From NCBI GenBank assembly GCA_903865895.1, contig CAIPLM010000014.1, positions 1 through 64,000 on the forward strand: a DNA stretch of 64,000 bases, read 5' to 3'. Made by a program: the position numbers and the translations under genes. The DNA is from an uncultured Rhodospirillales bacterium (lineage in GTDB: Bacteria; Pseudomonadota; Alphaproteobacteria; Acetobacterales; Acetobacteraceae). Shown in pieces: positions 46,856 through 54,789 of this stretch; position 1 is the stretch's first letter, and the number at the start of each line of letters is the position of its first letter. Under the pieces are notes generated by a model. The model worked only from the letters and a program-made list of their open reading frames with translations. It did not search any database and was not told the origin of the DNA.

Positions 46856-48025
46856 ATGAACGATAGACCATTGGAAGCCATGAACCACGTGCCGCTGCGC
46901 GACAAAGCCGTCTCTCCCGCCACTGCCTCGGATGAACAGGCGCTGCGCATCCGTGCTGTTCATCGTGCGGCCGCAGAACTGAAACGCGGCACACCAGTGC
47001 TGATTGGCGGCGCCTTTCCGCTAGTGGTGCTGACCGCGGAGACCGCCGGCGCCGCCGGGTTGCGCGATCTCGCCGCGCTGGCGGCGGGCCCCGCGCTGCT
47101 GTTGCTGGCCCCCTCGCGCGCCGCCGCGGTGCTGCAGCGCCCGGTGATGTCGGACGGGCCGGCGGTAGCGATCCGCCTGACCTCCCTATTGGCGGACGCC
47201 GCCGCGCTGCGCGGCCTCGCCGATCCCACTGCAAGCCAATTGCTACCCGAGGAGCCACAGCGCGCCGAGGCGCCGGCCCTGGCCGGAGCAGCACTGGCCC
47301 TGGCCAAGCTCGCGCGCCTGCTGCCCGCTGTCGTCGTGGTGCCGGCCCGGCAGGACGCTGATCACTCGGCAGCCGAGCGCGACCTGCTGCGCGTCGATGC
47401 CGCAGATATCCTGGCACATCCCCAGACAATGGCCGAGGGACTGCGCCGTGTGGCCGAGGCCGCGGTGCCGCTGGAGGGCGCCGCCGATGCCCGCGTGGTG
47501 GCCTTCCGCGCGCCCGATAGCGGCGTGGAGCACCTCGCCATCCTGGTCGGCCGGCCCGAAACGGCCGCCGCGCCGCTGGTGCGCATCCACTCCGAATGCT
47601 TCACCGGAGACCTGCTGGGCAGCCTGCGCTGCGATTGCGGGCCGCAGTTGAAAGGCGCCATCCGCCGCATGGGCGAGGAGGGCAGCGGCGTCCTGCTCTA
47701 TCTCGCCCAGGAAGGCCGCGGCATCGGCTTGGTCAACAAGCTGCGCGCCTACGCGATGCAGGACCGCGGGCTCGATACGCTGGACGCCAACCGCGCGCTG
47801 GGCTGGGGGGCGGACGAGCGCAATTTCCGCATCGCCGCCACCATGCTGGCCGAGCTCGGCGTTCCCAGCATCCGCCTCCTCACCAACAACCCCGAAAAGG
47901 TCGCCGCCCTGGTGGCCTGCGGGGTCGAGGTGGTGAACCGCGAGCGCCATGTCTTCGAGCCGAATGGCGTCAATGACGGCTATCTCGCCACCAAGGCCGC
48001 CCGTTTCGGCCATTTGTTTGAATGA
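46856..48025 (+). CDS. ribA: GTP cyclohydrolase II, long form
   Basis: Opens GTP to the pyrimidine precursor of riboflavin. 389 aa from ATG 46856 (MNDRPLEAMNH); ATG 46880 is an alternative. The C-terminal ~200 residues are the enzyme: LVRIHSECFTGDLLGSLRCDCGPQLKGAI with three zinc cysteines, LYLAQEGRGIGLVNKLRAYAMQDRG and RLLTNNPEKVAAL. The N-terminal ~190 residues (RAVHRAAAELKRGTPVLIGGAFPLVVLTAE) look like a diverged DHBP-synthase-like region without obvious active-site acids, as in other alphaproteobacterial long forms. The stop overlaps the next gene (ATGA). Confidence 0.92.
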   Translation: MNDRPLEAMNHVPLRDKAVSPATASDEQALRIRAVHRAAAELKRGTPVLIGGAFPLVVLTAETAGAAGLRDLAALAAGPALLLLAPSRAAAVLQRPVMSDGPAVAIRLTSLLADAAALRGLADPTASQLLPEEPQRAEAPALAGAALALAKLARLLPAVVVVPARQDADHSAAERDLLRVDAADILAHPQTMAEGLRRVAEAAVPLEGAADARVVAFRAPDSGVEHLAILVGRPETAAAPLVRIHSECFTGDLLGSLRCDCGPQLKGAIRRMGEEGSGVLLYLAQEGRGIGLVNKLRAYAMQDRGLDTLDANRALGWGADERNFRIAATMLAELGVPSIRLLTNNPEKVAALVACGVEVVNRERHVFEPNGVNDGYLATKAARFGHLFE

Positions 48026-48519
48026 CCGACGCGGCGATCGTCCACGCCGACGGGCGCTTCGTCTTCCAGGGCCGCGTCTATCGCTGCGCGCTCGGCCGTG
48101 GCGGGGTGAGGACCGATAAAGAAGAGGGCGATGGCGCCACGCCGCTGGCCACGCTGCCGCTGCGCCGTGTCTATTTCCGCGCCGACCGCGTGAAGATCCC
48201 CGCCTGCGCCGTGCCGCGCGAGGCGATGGCCCCGGAGGACGGCTGGTGCGACGACCCCACGCACCGCAACTACAACCAACTTGTCCGTCTGCCTTTTTCC
48301 GCGAGCCATGAGGAAATGTGGCGCCGGGATGCCCTCTACGACATCGTGGCCGTGCTCGGCTGGAACGATGCCCCAGTGGAGCGCCGCCGCGGCTCGGCGA
48401 TCTTCCTGCACGTTGCCCGGCCGGATTACGGCCCGACCGAGGGTTGCGTCGCCCTCGCCCTGCCGGACCTTCAGGCGGTGCTGGCCGCCGGGGTCCGCTC
48501 ACTCCGTATCGTCGCCTAA
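48022..48519 (+). CDS. L,D-transpeptidase family protein (YkuD domain)
   Basis: A 165-aa protein dominated by a YkuD domain. The catalytic stretch AIFLHVARPDYGPTEGCVAL contains the conserved His and the GC cysteine. No signal peptide or membrane helix is visible, which is unusual for an enzyme acting on peptidoglycan; other members of this short cytosol-like group are common in alphaproteobacteria. It starts inside the last codons of ribA (ATGA overlap), so it is translationally coupled to riboflavin synthesis for no known reason. Confidence 0.87.
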   Translation: MTDAAIVHADGRFVFQGRVYRCALGRGGVRTDKEEGDGATPLATLPLRRVYFRADRVKIPACAVPREAMAPEDGWCDDPTHRNYNQLVRLPFSASHEEMWRRDALYDIVAVLGWNDAPVERRRGSAIFLHVARPDYGPTEGCVALALPDLQAVLAAGVRSLRIVA

Positions 48520-48524
48520 CCCCG

Positions 48525-49730
48525 TTAGCCCAGCACACCCAGGCCGCGTAGCCGCTCGATGTCGGCGTCCGAATAGCCGGCCTCGCGCAGCACCTCGCTG
48601 CTGTGCTGGCCGAGTGCGGGCGAGCGGCGGGGCGGCGCCTTTTCCTCGCCATCAAGCGCGAAGGGGCTGCTGATGGTGAGCTGCGCCTCGCCGGCGAAGG
48701 GCACCAGGGCGCCGGCGGCCTGCATTTGCGGATCGTCCGGGATGTCTTCCAGCGTGCCGATCGGGCCGAAGGTGATGCCGGCGGCGTCCAGCAATCCGCG
48801 CCATGCCGGGAAGGGGCGGCTGGCGAAGGCGGTGTCGAAGATCGCGATCAGGGCCGGCGCATTGGCCCGCCGTGTGGCCTTGTCCGCGAAGCGCGGGTCA
48901 TCCAGCAATCCGGTGAGGCCGAGAACGCCGAGCAAACCGGGAAACTGGCGCTCCTCATTCAGCATGGCCATGGAGAGCCAGCGGCCATCGGCGCAGCGAT
49001 ACATGCAGGTGCAGGCGTTCGCCCCGTCCTCCCGCCGCGGCCGCGGCGGTGCCGACAGCCCGTGCAGCGCCGCCTGACCCCAAAACCCGTTGGCCCATAG
49101 CCCATTGGCGAGCAGCGAGGAGCTGGCGAGCCCGCCCACCCCGGTGCGCTCGCGCCGGTAGAGCGCGGTGACGATGGCGGCGAGGAAGGCCATGGCGCTG
49201 GGATGGTCGCCCATGCCGGGCACCGAGCGCGCCGGCGGGGAGGCTGCGTCGGCGCGCACCAGGTCCATCAGCCCGGAGCGGGCCCAGTAGGCGGTGGAAT
49301 CGAAGCCGCTTTTCTCCGCTTCCGGCCCGGTTTCGCCATAGGCGGTGAAGGAGCCGTAGACGAGACGGGAGTTGAGGCCACGAAGGTCCTCCCAGGCGAT
49401 GCCGAGGCGGCGGCGGGCGGGGAGCGGCAGGTTGGTGATGAACACGTCCGCACCCTGCACCAGGCGGTCCAGCACCGCCTTGCCCTCGGGCGATTTGAGA
49501 TCGAGGCACAGGCTGCGCTTGCTGCGCGAGACCATCTCCCAGGGAAAGTTGACGTCGGTTGCCGGCATGCCCGGCAGGGTGGAGAGCATGGAGCGATACA
49601 TGTCGCCCTCGCCGGGCGGCTCGATCTTGATCACGTCGGCGCCGAAATCGGCCATCGCGGTCGCCGCCGCCGGGGCGGCGATGAAGCTCGCGCAGTCGAT
49701 CACCTTGAGCCCCGCGAATACGCCGGTCAT
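48525..49730 (-). CDS. CaiB/BaiF-type CoA transferase
   Basis: Family III CoA transferase of 401 aa. The start MTGVFAGLKVIDCASFIAAPAAATAMADFGADVIKIEPPGEGD at 49730 follows GGGAGGGTGCG; the track ORF extends further upstream. Conserved ITNLPLPARRRLGI, LVYGSFTAYGETGPEAEKSGFD and the catalytic Asp in GMGDHPSAMAF are present. It moves CoA between carboxylic acids. A crotonase gene starts 113 bp away on the opposite strand, which suggests a carnitine-like or branched-acid CoA pathway, but the substrate is unknown. Confidence 0.9.
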   Translation of the reverse strand: MTGVFAGLKVIDCASFIAAPAAATAMADFGADVIKIEPPGEGDMYRSMLSTLPGMPATDVNFPWEMVSRSKRSLCLDLKSPEGKAVLDRLVQGADVFITNLPLPARRRLGIAWEDLRGLNSRLVYGSFTAYGETGPEAEKSGFDSTAYWARSGLMDLVRADAASPPARSVPGMGDHPSAMAFLAAIVTALYRRERTGVGGLASSSLLANGLWANGFWGQAALHGLSAPPRPRREDGANACTCMYRCADGRWLSMAMLNEERQFPGLLGVLGLTGLLDDPRFADKATRRANAPALIAIFDTAFASRPFPAWRGLLDAAGITFGPIGTLEDIPDDPQMQAAGALVPFAGEAQLTISSPFALDGEEKAPPRRSPALGQHSSEVLREAGYSDADIERLRGLGVLG

Positions 49731-49843
49731 CGCACCCTCCCCTGATGTTGTGGGCAAGGCTCGCAGCATCGGGCGCGCAGGTAAAGGTGACCGGCGGCAT
49801 GAAATCGGCCATCCTGCCGGCAAGCAACGCCAGGGAGGCAAGC

Positions 49844-50623
49844 ATGGCCGAGTACGAGTTCTGCACCGTCGCCGATGAAGGGCGCATCCGCATCGTCACC
49901 CTCAACCGCCCGGAGGTGCTGAACGCGCTGCACAGCGAGGCGCATATCGAGCTGGAGAAGGTGTGGGACGAATTTGCCACCCGCGACGATCTCTGGGTCG
50001 GCATCGTCACCGGCGCCGGGCCGCGTGCCTTTTCCGCTGGGAATGACCTGAAGGTGCAGGCCTCCGGCAAGCGCGGGCCGGGGGCGAAGTCGGGTTTCGC
50101 CGGGCTGACGTTGCGGTTTGACCTCGACAAGCCGCTGATCGCCGCGGTGAACGGGCTGGCCATGGGTGGCGGCTTCGAGATCGCGCTGGCGTGCGACATC
50201 ATCGTCGCCGCCGAGACCGCCCTGTTCGCCCTACCGGAGCCGCGCGTCGGCTTGATCGCCGGGGCGGGTGGGGTGCACCGCCTGCCGCGCATGATCGGCC
50301 AGAAGCAGGCGCTCGGCATGATCCTCACCGGGCGGCGGGTGCCGGCGGCGGAGGGGCAGCGGCTCGGCTTCGTCAATGACGTGGTGCCGGAGGGCCAGGC
50401 GCTTGAAGCGGCCAAGCGCTGGGCCAACACCATCCTGGAATGCTCGCCGATGGCGGTGCGTGCTTCAAAGGCGGCGGTCTATGGCGGTCTTGCGCAACCC
50501 ACGCTGGAGCAGGCCATCCGCACCGTTTACCCGGCCCAGCGCGCCAATATGGACAGTGCCGACTATATCGAGGGGCCGCGCGCCTTCGCCGAGAAGCGCA
50601 AGCCGAACTGGCAGAACCGCTAA
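49844..50623 (+). CDS. Enoyl-CoA hydratase/isomerase family protein
   Basis: A 259-aa crotonase. The ATG at 49844 follows AGGGAGGCAAGC; the track start is upstream of this. RPEVLNALHSEAHIELE, the oxyanion segment AFSAGNDLK, GLAMGGGFEIALACDIIVAAE and PEPRVGLIAGAGGVHRLPR are present, so both catalytic glutamates (in GGGFE and LPEPRVG) are retained. The NDLK variant of the SAG motif occurs in CaiD-type crotonobetainyl-CoA hydratases, consistent with the divergent CaiB-type transferase. Exact substrate unknown. Confidence 0.9.
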   Translation: MAEYEFCTVADEGRIRIVTLNRPEVLNALHSEAHIELEKVWDEFATRDDLWVGIVTGAGPRAFSAGNDLKVQASGKRGPGAKSGFAGLTLRFDLDKPLIAAVNGLAMGGGFEIALACDIIVAAETALFALPEPRVGLIAGAGGVHRLPRMIGQKQALGMILTGRRVPAAEGQRLGFVNDVVPEGQALEAAKRWANTILECSPMAVRASKAAVYGGLAQPTLEQAIRTVYPAQRANMDSADYIEGPRAFAEKRKPNWQNR

Positions 50624-51009
50624 GTCACGGGGGGAGCGCCGCCGTGCCTGGCCCGCTTCGGGCTGGCCGGCCGGCGCGCCGCCACCCGGCTGGCCGCGCC
50701 GAGTGCCGAGCGGGCCCAGGTCAGCAATTCCTCCGGCTCGTCGAGCAGGCGCTCCGGCACCGCCCAGAAGGCGAGATCGATGCTGCGGCCGTGTTTCTCG
50801 TAGGATAGCGGCGGCGTGGCGGCGGCTTCGGCGAGCTCGTCGCGGTTTTGCGCGTCGATGCGGAGATAGAGCGTGTCATCCGCCACCACCGCGAACATCA
50901 GACCCTGGCAGAACACCCCGGTCTTGCCGAACATGCGGCGGAAGCTGAGGCGGCCGAGCGGGGCGAGTTGTTCGCGGAGGAATTCGGTAAAACCTTCGCT
51001 CGCGGTCAT
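50620..51009 (-). CDS. TfoX/Sxy N-terminal domain protein
   Basis: A 129-aa protein with the TfoX N-terminal domain: FTEFLREQLAPLGRLSFRRMFGKTGVFCQGLMFAVVADDTLYLRID and LSYEKHGRSIDLAFWAVPERLLDEPEELLTWARSAL. In gammaproteobacteria TfoX/Sxy regulates competence; in alphaproteobacteria the short form has no established role. The tail RVAARRPASPKRARHGG is basic. Its 3' end overlaps the crotonase gene by four bases convergently. It is last in a leftward run beginning with two lipoprotein genes. Confidence 0.88.
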   Translation of the reverse strand: MTASEGFTEFLREQLAPLGRLSFRRMFGKTGVFCQGLMFAVVADDTLYLRIDAQNRDELAEAAATPPLSYEKHGRSIDLAFWAVPERLLDEPEELLTWARSALGAASRVAARRPASPKRARHGGAPPVT

Positions 51010-51025
51010 CCGGCCCTCCGGCTTT

Positions 51026-51766
51026 TCAGAAGGTGAATTGCAGGCCGAGATAGTACGAGGTGAGGTTGCTGGCTGAGCGGTTGGTCAATCCGGTGCCGAT
51101 CGAGCCGAGCAGGTGGATGGTCTCGGAGATGTCATAGGCTGCGCCGATATTTCCGCCGGTCGATGAACGTTGCCCGGCGGCGCTGGCGCCCTGGTAGAAC
51201 AGCTCCACTCCAAGGCTGAGATCCTCGGTGACTTTCCGCTGCGCGCCGATGCCGGTGAACACGTAGTCCTTGTTGCCGATGCCGGGATTGATCCAATAGC
51301 CGCCGCCGCCAAACAGCGTCCAATCGCCGACGGTCTTCTGCAGCCAGAGCGGCAGGAATACCTGGGTGTGGCCGGTGGAGAAGCCCATGGCCTGGTTGCC
51401 CACGGGTGCCTCGACCAGCGGATAGGCTGCGATATCCGGCAGGCCGGATTCGCCGCCCGTGAAGAGCCGGACCTTCACCCCGAACTCGGCATCCCCGAGC
51501 CCCATGCCGGCGCGGCCATGGCGGGGCTGCACGTAGCCGAGCGGCAGCACGACATGCACCTGCACGCCCTTCGACACTCCATAATTCGCCTCCGTCGCAG
51601 GGGCCACGCCCGCCCAGCCCGACGACGTGCGGGTGGCCGAGGTGGAGAGATCGACCTCCCATCCCCCCGGCTCCAGCATTCCCGCATCATCGGTGCGGAA
51701 GGGCGCGCCGGCATGTGCGAGGCCGGGAAGCGCGAGGAGCAACAGCGCAGCGGCTAAGCGCATCAT
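51026..51766 (-). CDS. Phenol-MetA-type outer-membrane transporter-like protein
   Basis: A 246-aa exported beta-barrel-like protein. Signal peptide MMRLAAALLLLALPGLAHA, cleavage after residue 19; mature strands such as GGWEVDLSTSATRT, VQVHVVLPLGYV, GLGDAEFGVKVRLF, TQVFLPLWLQKTVGDWTLFGGGGYWINPG and the final SYYLGLQFTF ending in Phe fit outer-membrane barrels. The pattern matches the Phenol_MetA_deg family. Transport of an aromatic or hydrophobic compound is inference. The start overlaps the stop of the OB-fold gene by four bases. Confidence 0.8.
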   Translation of the reverse strand: MMRLAAALLLLALPGLAHAGAPFRTDDAGMLEPGGWEVDLSTSATRTSSGWAGVAPATEANYGVSKGVQVHVVLPLGYVQPRHGRAGMGLGDAEFGVKVRLFTGGESGLPDIAAYPLVEAPVGNQAMGFSTGHTQVFLPLWLQKTVGDWTLFGGGGYWINPGIGNKDYVFTGIGAQRKVTEDLSLGVELFYQGASAAGQRSSTGGNIGAAYDISETIHLLGSIGTGLTNRSASNLTSYYLGLQFTF

Positions 51767-52164
51767 TCCGCACCCCGCAGCACCGGCAGACCCTCGGCAT
51801 CGACGCCGAGGCGCAACTTCAGGCCGATCCGTAGCGTTGCCGGGTCCACCCCGTCGAGCGGCGCGAGCACCCGCACCCCCTCGGGCAGATCGGCGGTCAC
51901 CAGCGCGTAGGGCAGCTTGGCGCGGAAGAAGGGGTGGAAGGGATGGTGCGTTACCGTCCAGCTATGCACCGTCGCCGCACCCGAAGCGGCCACCCAGGTA
52001 TGGGTGAAGCTGAAGCAGCCGTCGCACATCGGGCGGGGGTAGTGACGGAACTTGCCGCATTCGGCGCAGCGCTGGAGCAGGATTTCGCCGCGCGCCAGCC
52101 CGTCCCAATAGGGTTGCGTATCGGGCGAAGGTTCCGCCCGTGGCCGTTCAATGGCTGCCGACAT
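51763..52164 (-). CDS. DUF35/OB-fold zinc-ribbon protein
   Basis: A 133-aa acyl-CoA-binding partner protein. The start MSAAIERPRAEPSPDTQPYWDGLARGEILLQRC at 52164 follows GGAGGGGATGAA. The rubredoxin-like zinc ribbon is CAECGKFRHYPRPMCDGC, followed by an OB fold with VHSWTVTHHPFHPFFRAKLPYALVTADL and GLKLRLGVDA. DUF35 proteins work in complex with thiolase-like or Ltp2 aldolase subunits; the thiolase-like gene ends two bases upstream, giving the expected pair. Confidence 0.92.
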   Translation of the reverse strand: MSAAIERPRAEPSPDTQPYWDGLARGEILLQRCAECGKFRHYPRPMCDGCFSFTHTWVAASGAATVHSWTVTHHPFHPFFRAKLPYALVTADLPEGVRVLAPLDGVDPATLRIGLKLRLGVDAEGLPVLRGAE

Positions 52165-52165
52165 T

Positions 52166-53320
52166 TCATCCCCTCCGCATAATGGCGATCGAGCCGTCGC
52201 CCATGTCGCCATAGCCCGTCACCAGGCCGATCTCGGCGCCGGCCACCTGCGCCGCCCCGCCATCCCCGCGCAATTGGCGGACGAGTTCGACGATGTGGTT
52301 CATCCCTGCCATATGCGCCTGCGACAGCAGCCCGCCATGGGTATTCACCGGCAGTCGCCCGCCGAGGCCGAGCGCGCCGCCCTCCACGAAGGCGCCGCCC
52401 TCGCCCTTGGCGCAGAAGCCGAGGTCTTCAAGCTGACACAGCACGATATAGGTGAAGCAATCGTAGATCTCGGCGACGTCGATATCGGCGTGGGTGACGC
52501 CAGCCATGGCGAAGGCCCGAGGGGCCGCCTTGGCGATGCCGAGCCGGGTCAGTTCCGGGCGCTGGGTGATCACCGAGGGCGAGTCCGGGTGGCCCTCGGC
52601 CATGCCGGAGATCAGCACGCGCGGGCGGCGCATGTCGCGCGCCGCATCCGCCGCGCTGATCACCACTGCTGCCCCGCCGTCGCTTTCCAGCGAGCAATCG
52701 AGCAGGCGCAGCGGGTCGGAGATCATCCGGCTGTCCTGGTGGTCGTCGATGGTGATCGGCTTGGTCATCGCCGCATTGCCGTTGAGGATGGCGTGATTGC
52801 GGGTGCTGACCGCGATTTCCGCGAGTTGGCGGCTGGTGGTGCCGTAGAGCTCCATGTGGCGGCGGGCCATCGGCGCGTAGAGCTGCGCCGGCGCGATGCC
52901 GCCTAGTGGCATCTCGAACTCACCGACCACGCGGAACTGCGGCATCTGGTGCACGCGGGTGCTGATGCGGGCGCCGGAATAGCCGGTGCGACCGATCGGC
53001 AGCAGCACGTGGCGGCAGATACCCGCGGCGATGGCGGCCGCCGCACACTGGATCGCCGCCACCGGGCTCGCGCCGCCCATCGGCGTGGTGGCGGAAAAGC
53101 GCAAATCGGGGATGCCGAAATTGGTGATGAAATCCTCCGCCACCACCGCGCCCGAGGCGATCGGGATCACCCCGTCAATATCGCGCGGATAGAGCCCGGC
53201 ATCGGCGATGGCGGCCAACGAGGCTTGCAGGGTGAGGGAGAGCGAACTGCCCTGCGCCTCGCCGCGCCGATAGCTGGTCTCGCCGATCCCGCTAATCGCG
53301 GCGACGTCGCGCAGGCCCAT
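52166..53320 (-). CDS. Thiolase-superfamily protein (Ltp2/SCP-x-like)
   Basis: A 384-aa thiolase fold beginning MGLRDVAAISGIGETSYRRG at 53320, behind GGAGAG. The position of the nucleophilic cysteine in true thiolases reads TTPMGGASPVAAIQ and has no Cys, while AEIYDCFTYIVLCQLEDLGF and NTHGGLLSQAHMAGMNHIVELVRQLRG match the SCP-x/Ltp2 group. With the adjacent DUF35 protein this suggests a retro-aldolase or acyl-binding role, as in steroid side-chain or acyl-CoA degradation, rather than ketoacyl thiolysis. Substrate unknown. Confidence 0.87.
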   Translation of the reverse strand: MGLRDVAAISGIGETSYRRGEAQGSSLSLTLQASLAAIADAGLYPRDIDGVIPIASGAVVAEDFITNFGIPDLRFSATTPMGGASPVAAIQCAAAAIAAGICRHVLLPIGRTGYSGARISTRVHQMPQFRVVGEFEMPLGGIAPAQLYAPMARRHMELYGTTSRQLAEIAVSTRNHAILNGNAAMTKPITIDDHQDSRMISDPLRLLDCSLESDGGAAVVISAADAARDMRRPRVLISGMAEGHPDSPSVITQRPELTRLGIAKAAPRAFAMAGVTHADIDVAEIYDCFTYIVLCQLEDLGFCAKGEGGAFVEGGALGLGGRLPVNTHGGLLSQAHMAGMNHIVELVRQLRGDGGAAQVAGAEIGLVTGYGDMGDGSIAIMRRG

Positions 53321-53336
53321 GGTCAATCTCTCCGGT

Positions 53337-53948
53337 TCAAGGCGGCAGTTTATAGAGCTCGATGCGGATGCGGCCGTTATGCGCCAGCGTATGGTGCGCC
53401 GCCGCCTCCGAGCCGCTGGCCCAGACGAATACGCCGCGGCCGACCTGGGCGGAATTGACCTGCACCAGGCTCTGGATGCGGTTGACGTCCTGGCCAATCG
53501 CCGGCGGGAAGGAGGCGACGACGATCGCCGCATCATCCGGGCGCAGCCGCAGCAGGGTGGCCAGCATGCCGCCGCGGAACAGGAAGCTGTCGGCGCCGAT
53601 TTCGCGCACCACTTTGCCCAGCCCATCCAGCACGTAAATGCGCGGCGCCATCATGGTGCGCCCCTGGGCGACGCTGCCGATGCCCACCGCCGCCGGCGCG
53701 CCGCCGGGGGCGAAGCGGAAGGCGGTGTAGAGGCTCAGCCCCTCCGGCGTCTTGAGGCAGGGCGAGCCGGCATCGACGTCGGCGAAGTTGAATTTGCCGT
53801 CGGGCAGGATGATGGCCGCCCCGGCGGCATCGGCCGAGGGGGTGTCGGGGCAGCTGCGGGCGCCGATATCGAGCAGCGGCGGCAGGTCGGGCGGCGGCGG
53901 CACGCAGCCGGCGAGGCAGAGCGCCAGGAGAGCCGCGAAGCGCTTCAT
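53337..53948 (-). CDS. Hypothetical lipoprotein
   Basis: A 203-aa lipoprotein with signal MKRFAALLALCLAGC (Cys15), a proline-rich linker and a mature domain I do not recognise with certainty. Stretches such as APRIYVLDGLGKVVREIGADSFLFRGGMLATLLRL and VVASFPPAIGQDV slightly resemble MalM-type periplasmic proteins. The start overlaps the stop of the upstream lipoprotein gene by four bases (ATGA). The thiolase-like gene begins 16 bp after its stop. Confidence 0.75.
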   Translation of the reverse strand: MKRFAALLALCLAGCVPPPPDLPPLLDIGARSCPDTPSADAAGAAIILPDGKFNFADVDAGSPCLKTPEGLSLYTAFRFAPGGAPAAVGIGSVAQGRTMMAPRIYVLDGLGKVVREIGADSFLFRGGMLATLLRLRPDDAAIVVASFPPAIGQDVNRIQSLVQVNSAQVGRGVFVWASGSEAAAHHTLAHNGRIRIELYKLPP

Positions 53949-54664
53949 TTGAGCAGCGTCCCGAGTGCGTCGGTCACCCGGTCGATGGCGTCCTGCATGC
54001 CCATTACCGCCTTCGCGGGGTCGGCGAACAGCAACTCGGAGTTGGTGAACACGTAGGCCGGGTCGGGCGAGAGGCCGACGAAGCCGGCGGCGTTGACCAG
54101 CGGGTTGTAGATGATGGTGTCGCGCATCAGCACGGTGGAGCCGCCGGCCTGGGTCATGCGGCAGCGCAGGCCGAGGAAGGGGCGGTACGGCGCCGCGTCG
54201 CTCACCCCGGCGGCGACGTAGCCGAAGCGGGCAACGATGCAGTCGAGATAGGCGTCAGGCTTGGCGTCGGCGGCGAGGTTGCCGTAGCTGTCAGCGAGGA
54301 AGTCGGTGCGGTCGGTGCGGGCGCTGGCCTCCACCACCTCGTAGCCGCGCGCCTTGAGGGCGGCAATCATCTTGGTGCGAAATATCCCCTGCCCGTCGAA
54401 ATTCTGCGGGGCGATGGAGTCGCGGAATTTGCTGTCGAGATTGGCCTGGATGGCGGCGCCGACCAGGGCGCCGACCAGGCCGAAGCCCTGCGCCGGCGAG
54501 GAGGCGAGCAGCGCGGTGGGGCCAGCGGTCGGCCAGCCCGGCGAGAGGACGGCCAGCGTTTTCACCGGGGTGGCGCCGCGATCATAGGGGATCACCGGCA
54601 CGGCGCAGGCGCTCAGCAGGAACAGCAGGCCCAGCACGGTCAGGCCTTTGAGACGGCAGACCAT
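53945..54664 (-). CDS. Hypothetical lipoprotein
   Basis: A 239-aa lipoprotein. The ATG at 54664 follows GGAGCGGACGG; the track start 28 codons earlier is unsupported. Signal MVCRLKGLTVLGLLFLLSAC, lipidated Cys20. The mature part includes VKTLAVLSPGWP, GFGLVGALVGAAIQANLDSKF and a long C-terminal region with TNSELLFADPAKAVMGMQDAIDRV. I do not recognise the family. First gene of the leftward lipoprotein-lipoprotein-thiolase-DUF35-barrel-TfoX series; divergent from the dehydratase gene. Confidence 0.75.
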   Translation of the reverse strand: MVCRLKGLTVLGLLFLLSACAVPVIPYDRGATPVKTLAVLSPGWPTAGPTALLASSPAQGFGLVGALVGAAIQANLDSKFRDSIAPQNFDGQGIFRTKMIAALKARGYEVVEASARTDRTDFLADSYGNLAADAKPDAYLDCIVARFGYVAAGVSDAAPYRPFLGLRCRMTQAGGSTVLMRDTIIYNPLVNAAGFVGLSPDPAYVFTNSELLFADPAKAVMGMQDAIDRVTDALGTLLK

Positions 54665-54789
54665 CCGTCCGCTCCATCGTTTATTGTTGGACCCAGCCTC
54701 GCATGGCGGATCGTCAACCGCAATATTCCCGCCGCCCTTCCCTTGCATCCCTGCCTGCGGTTCACTGGCGGCAACACGGAGGACCCGCC

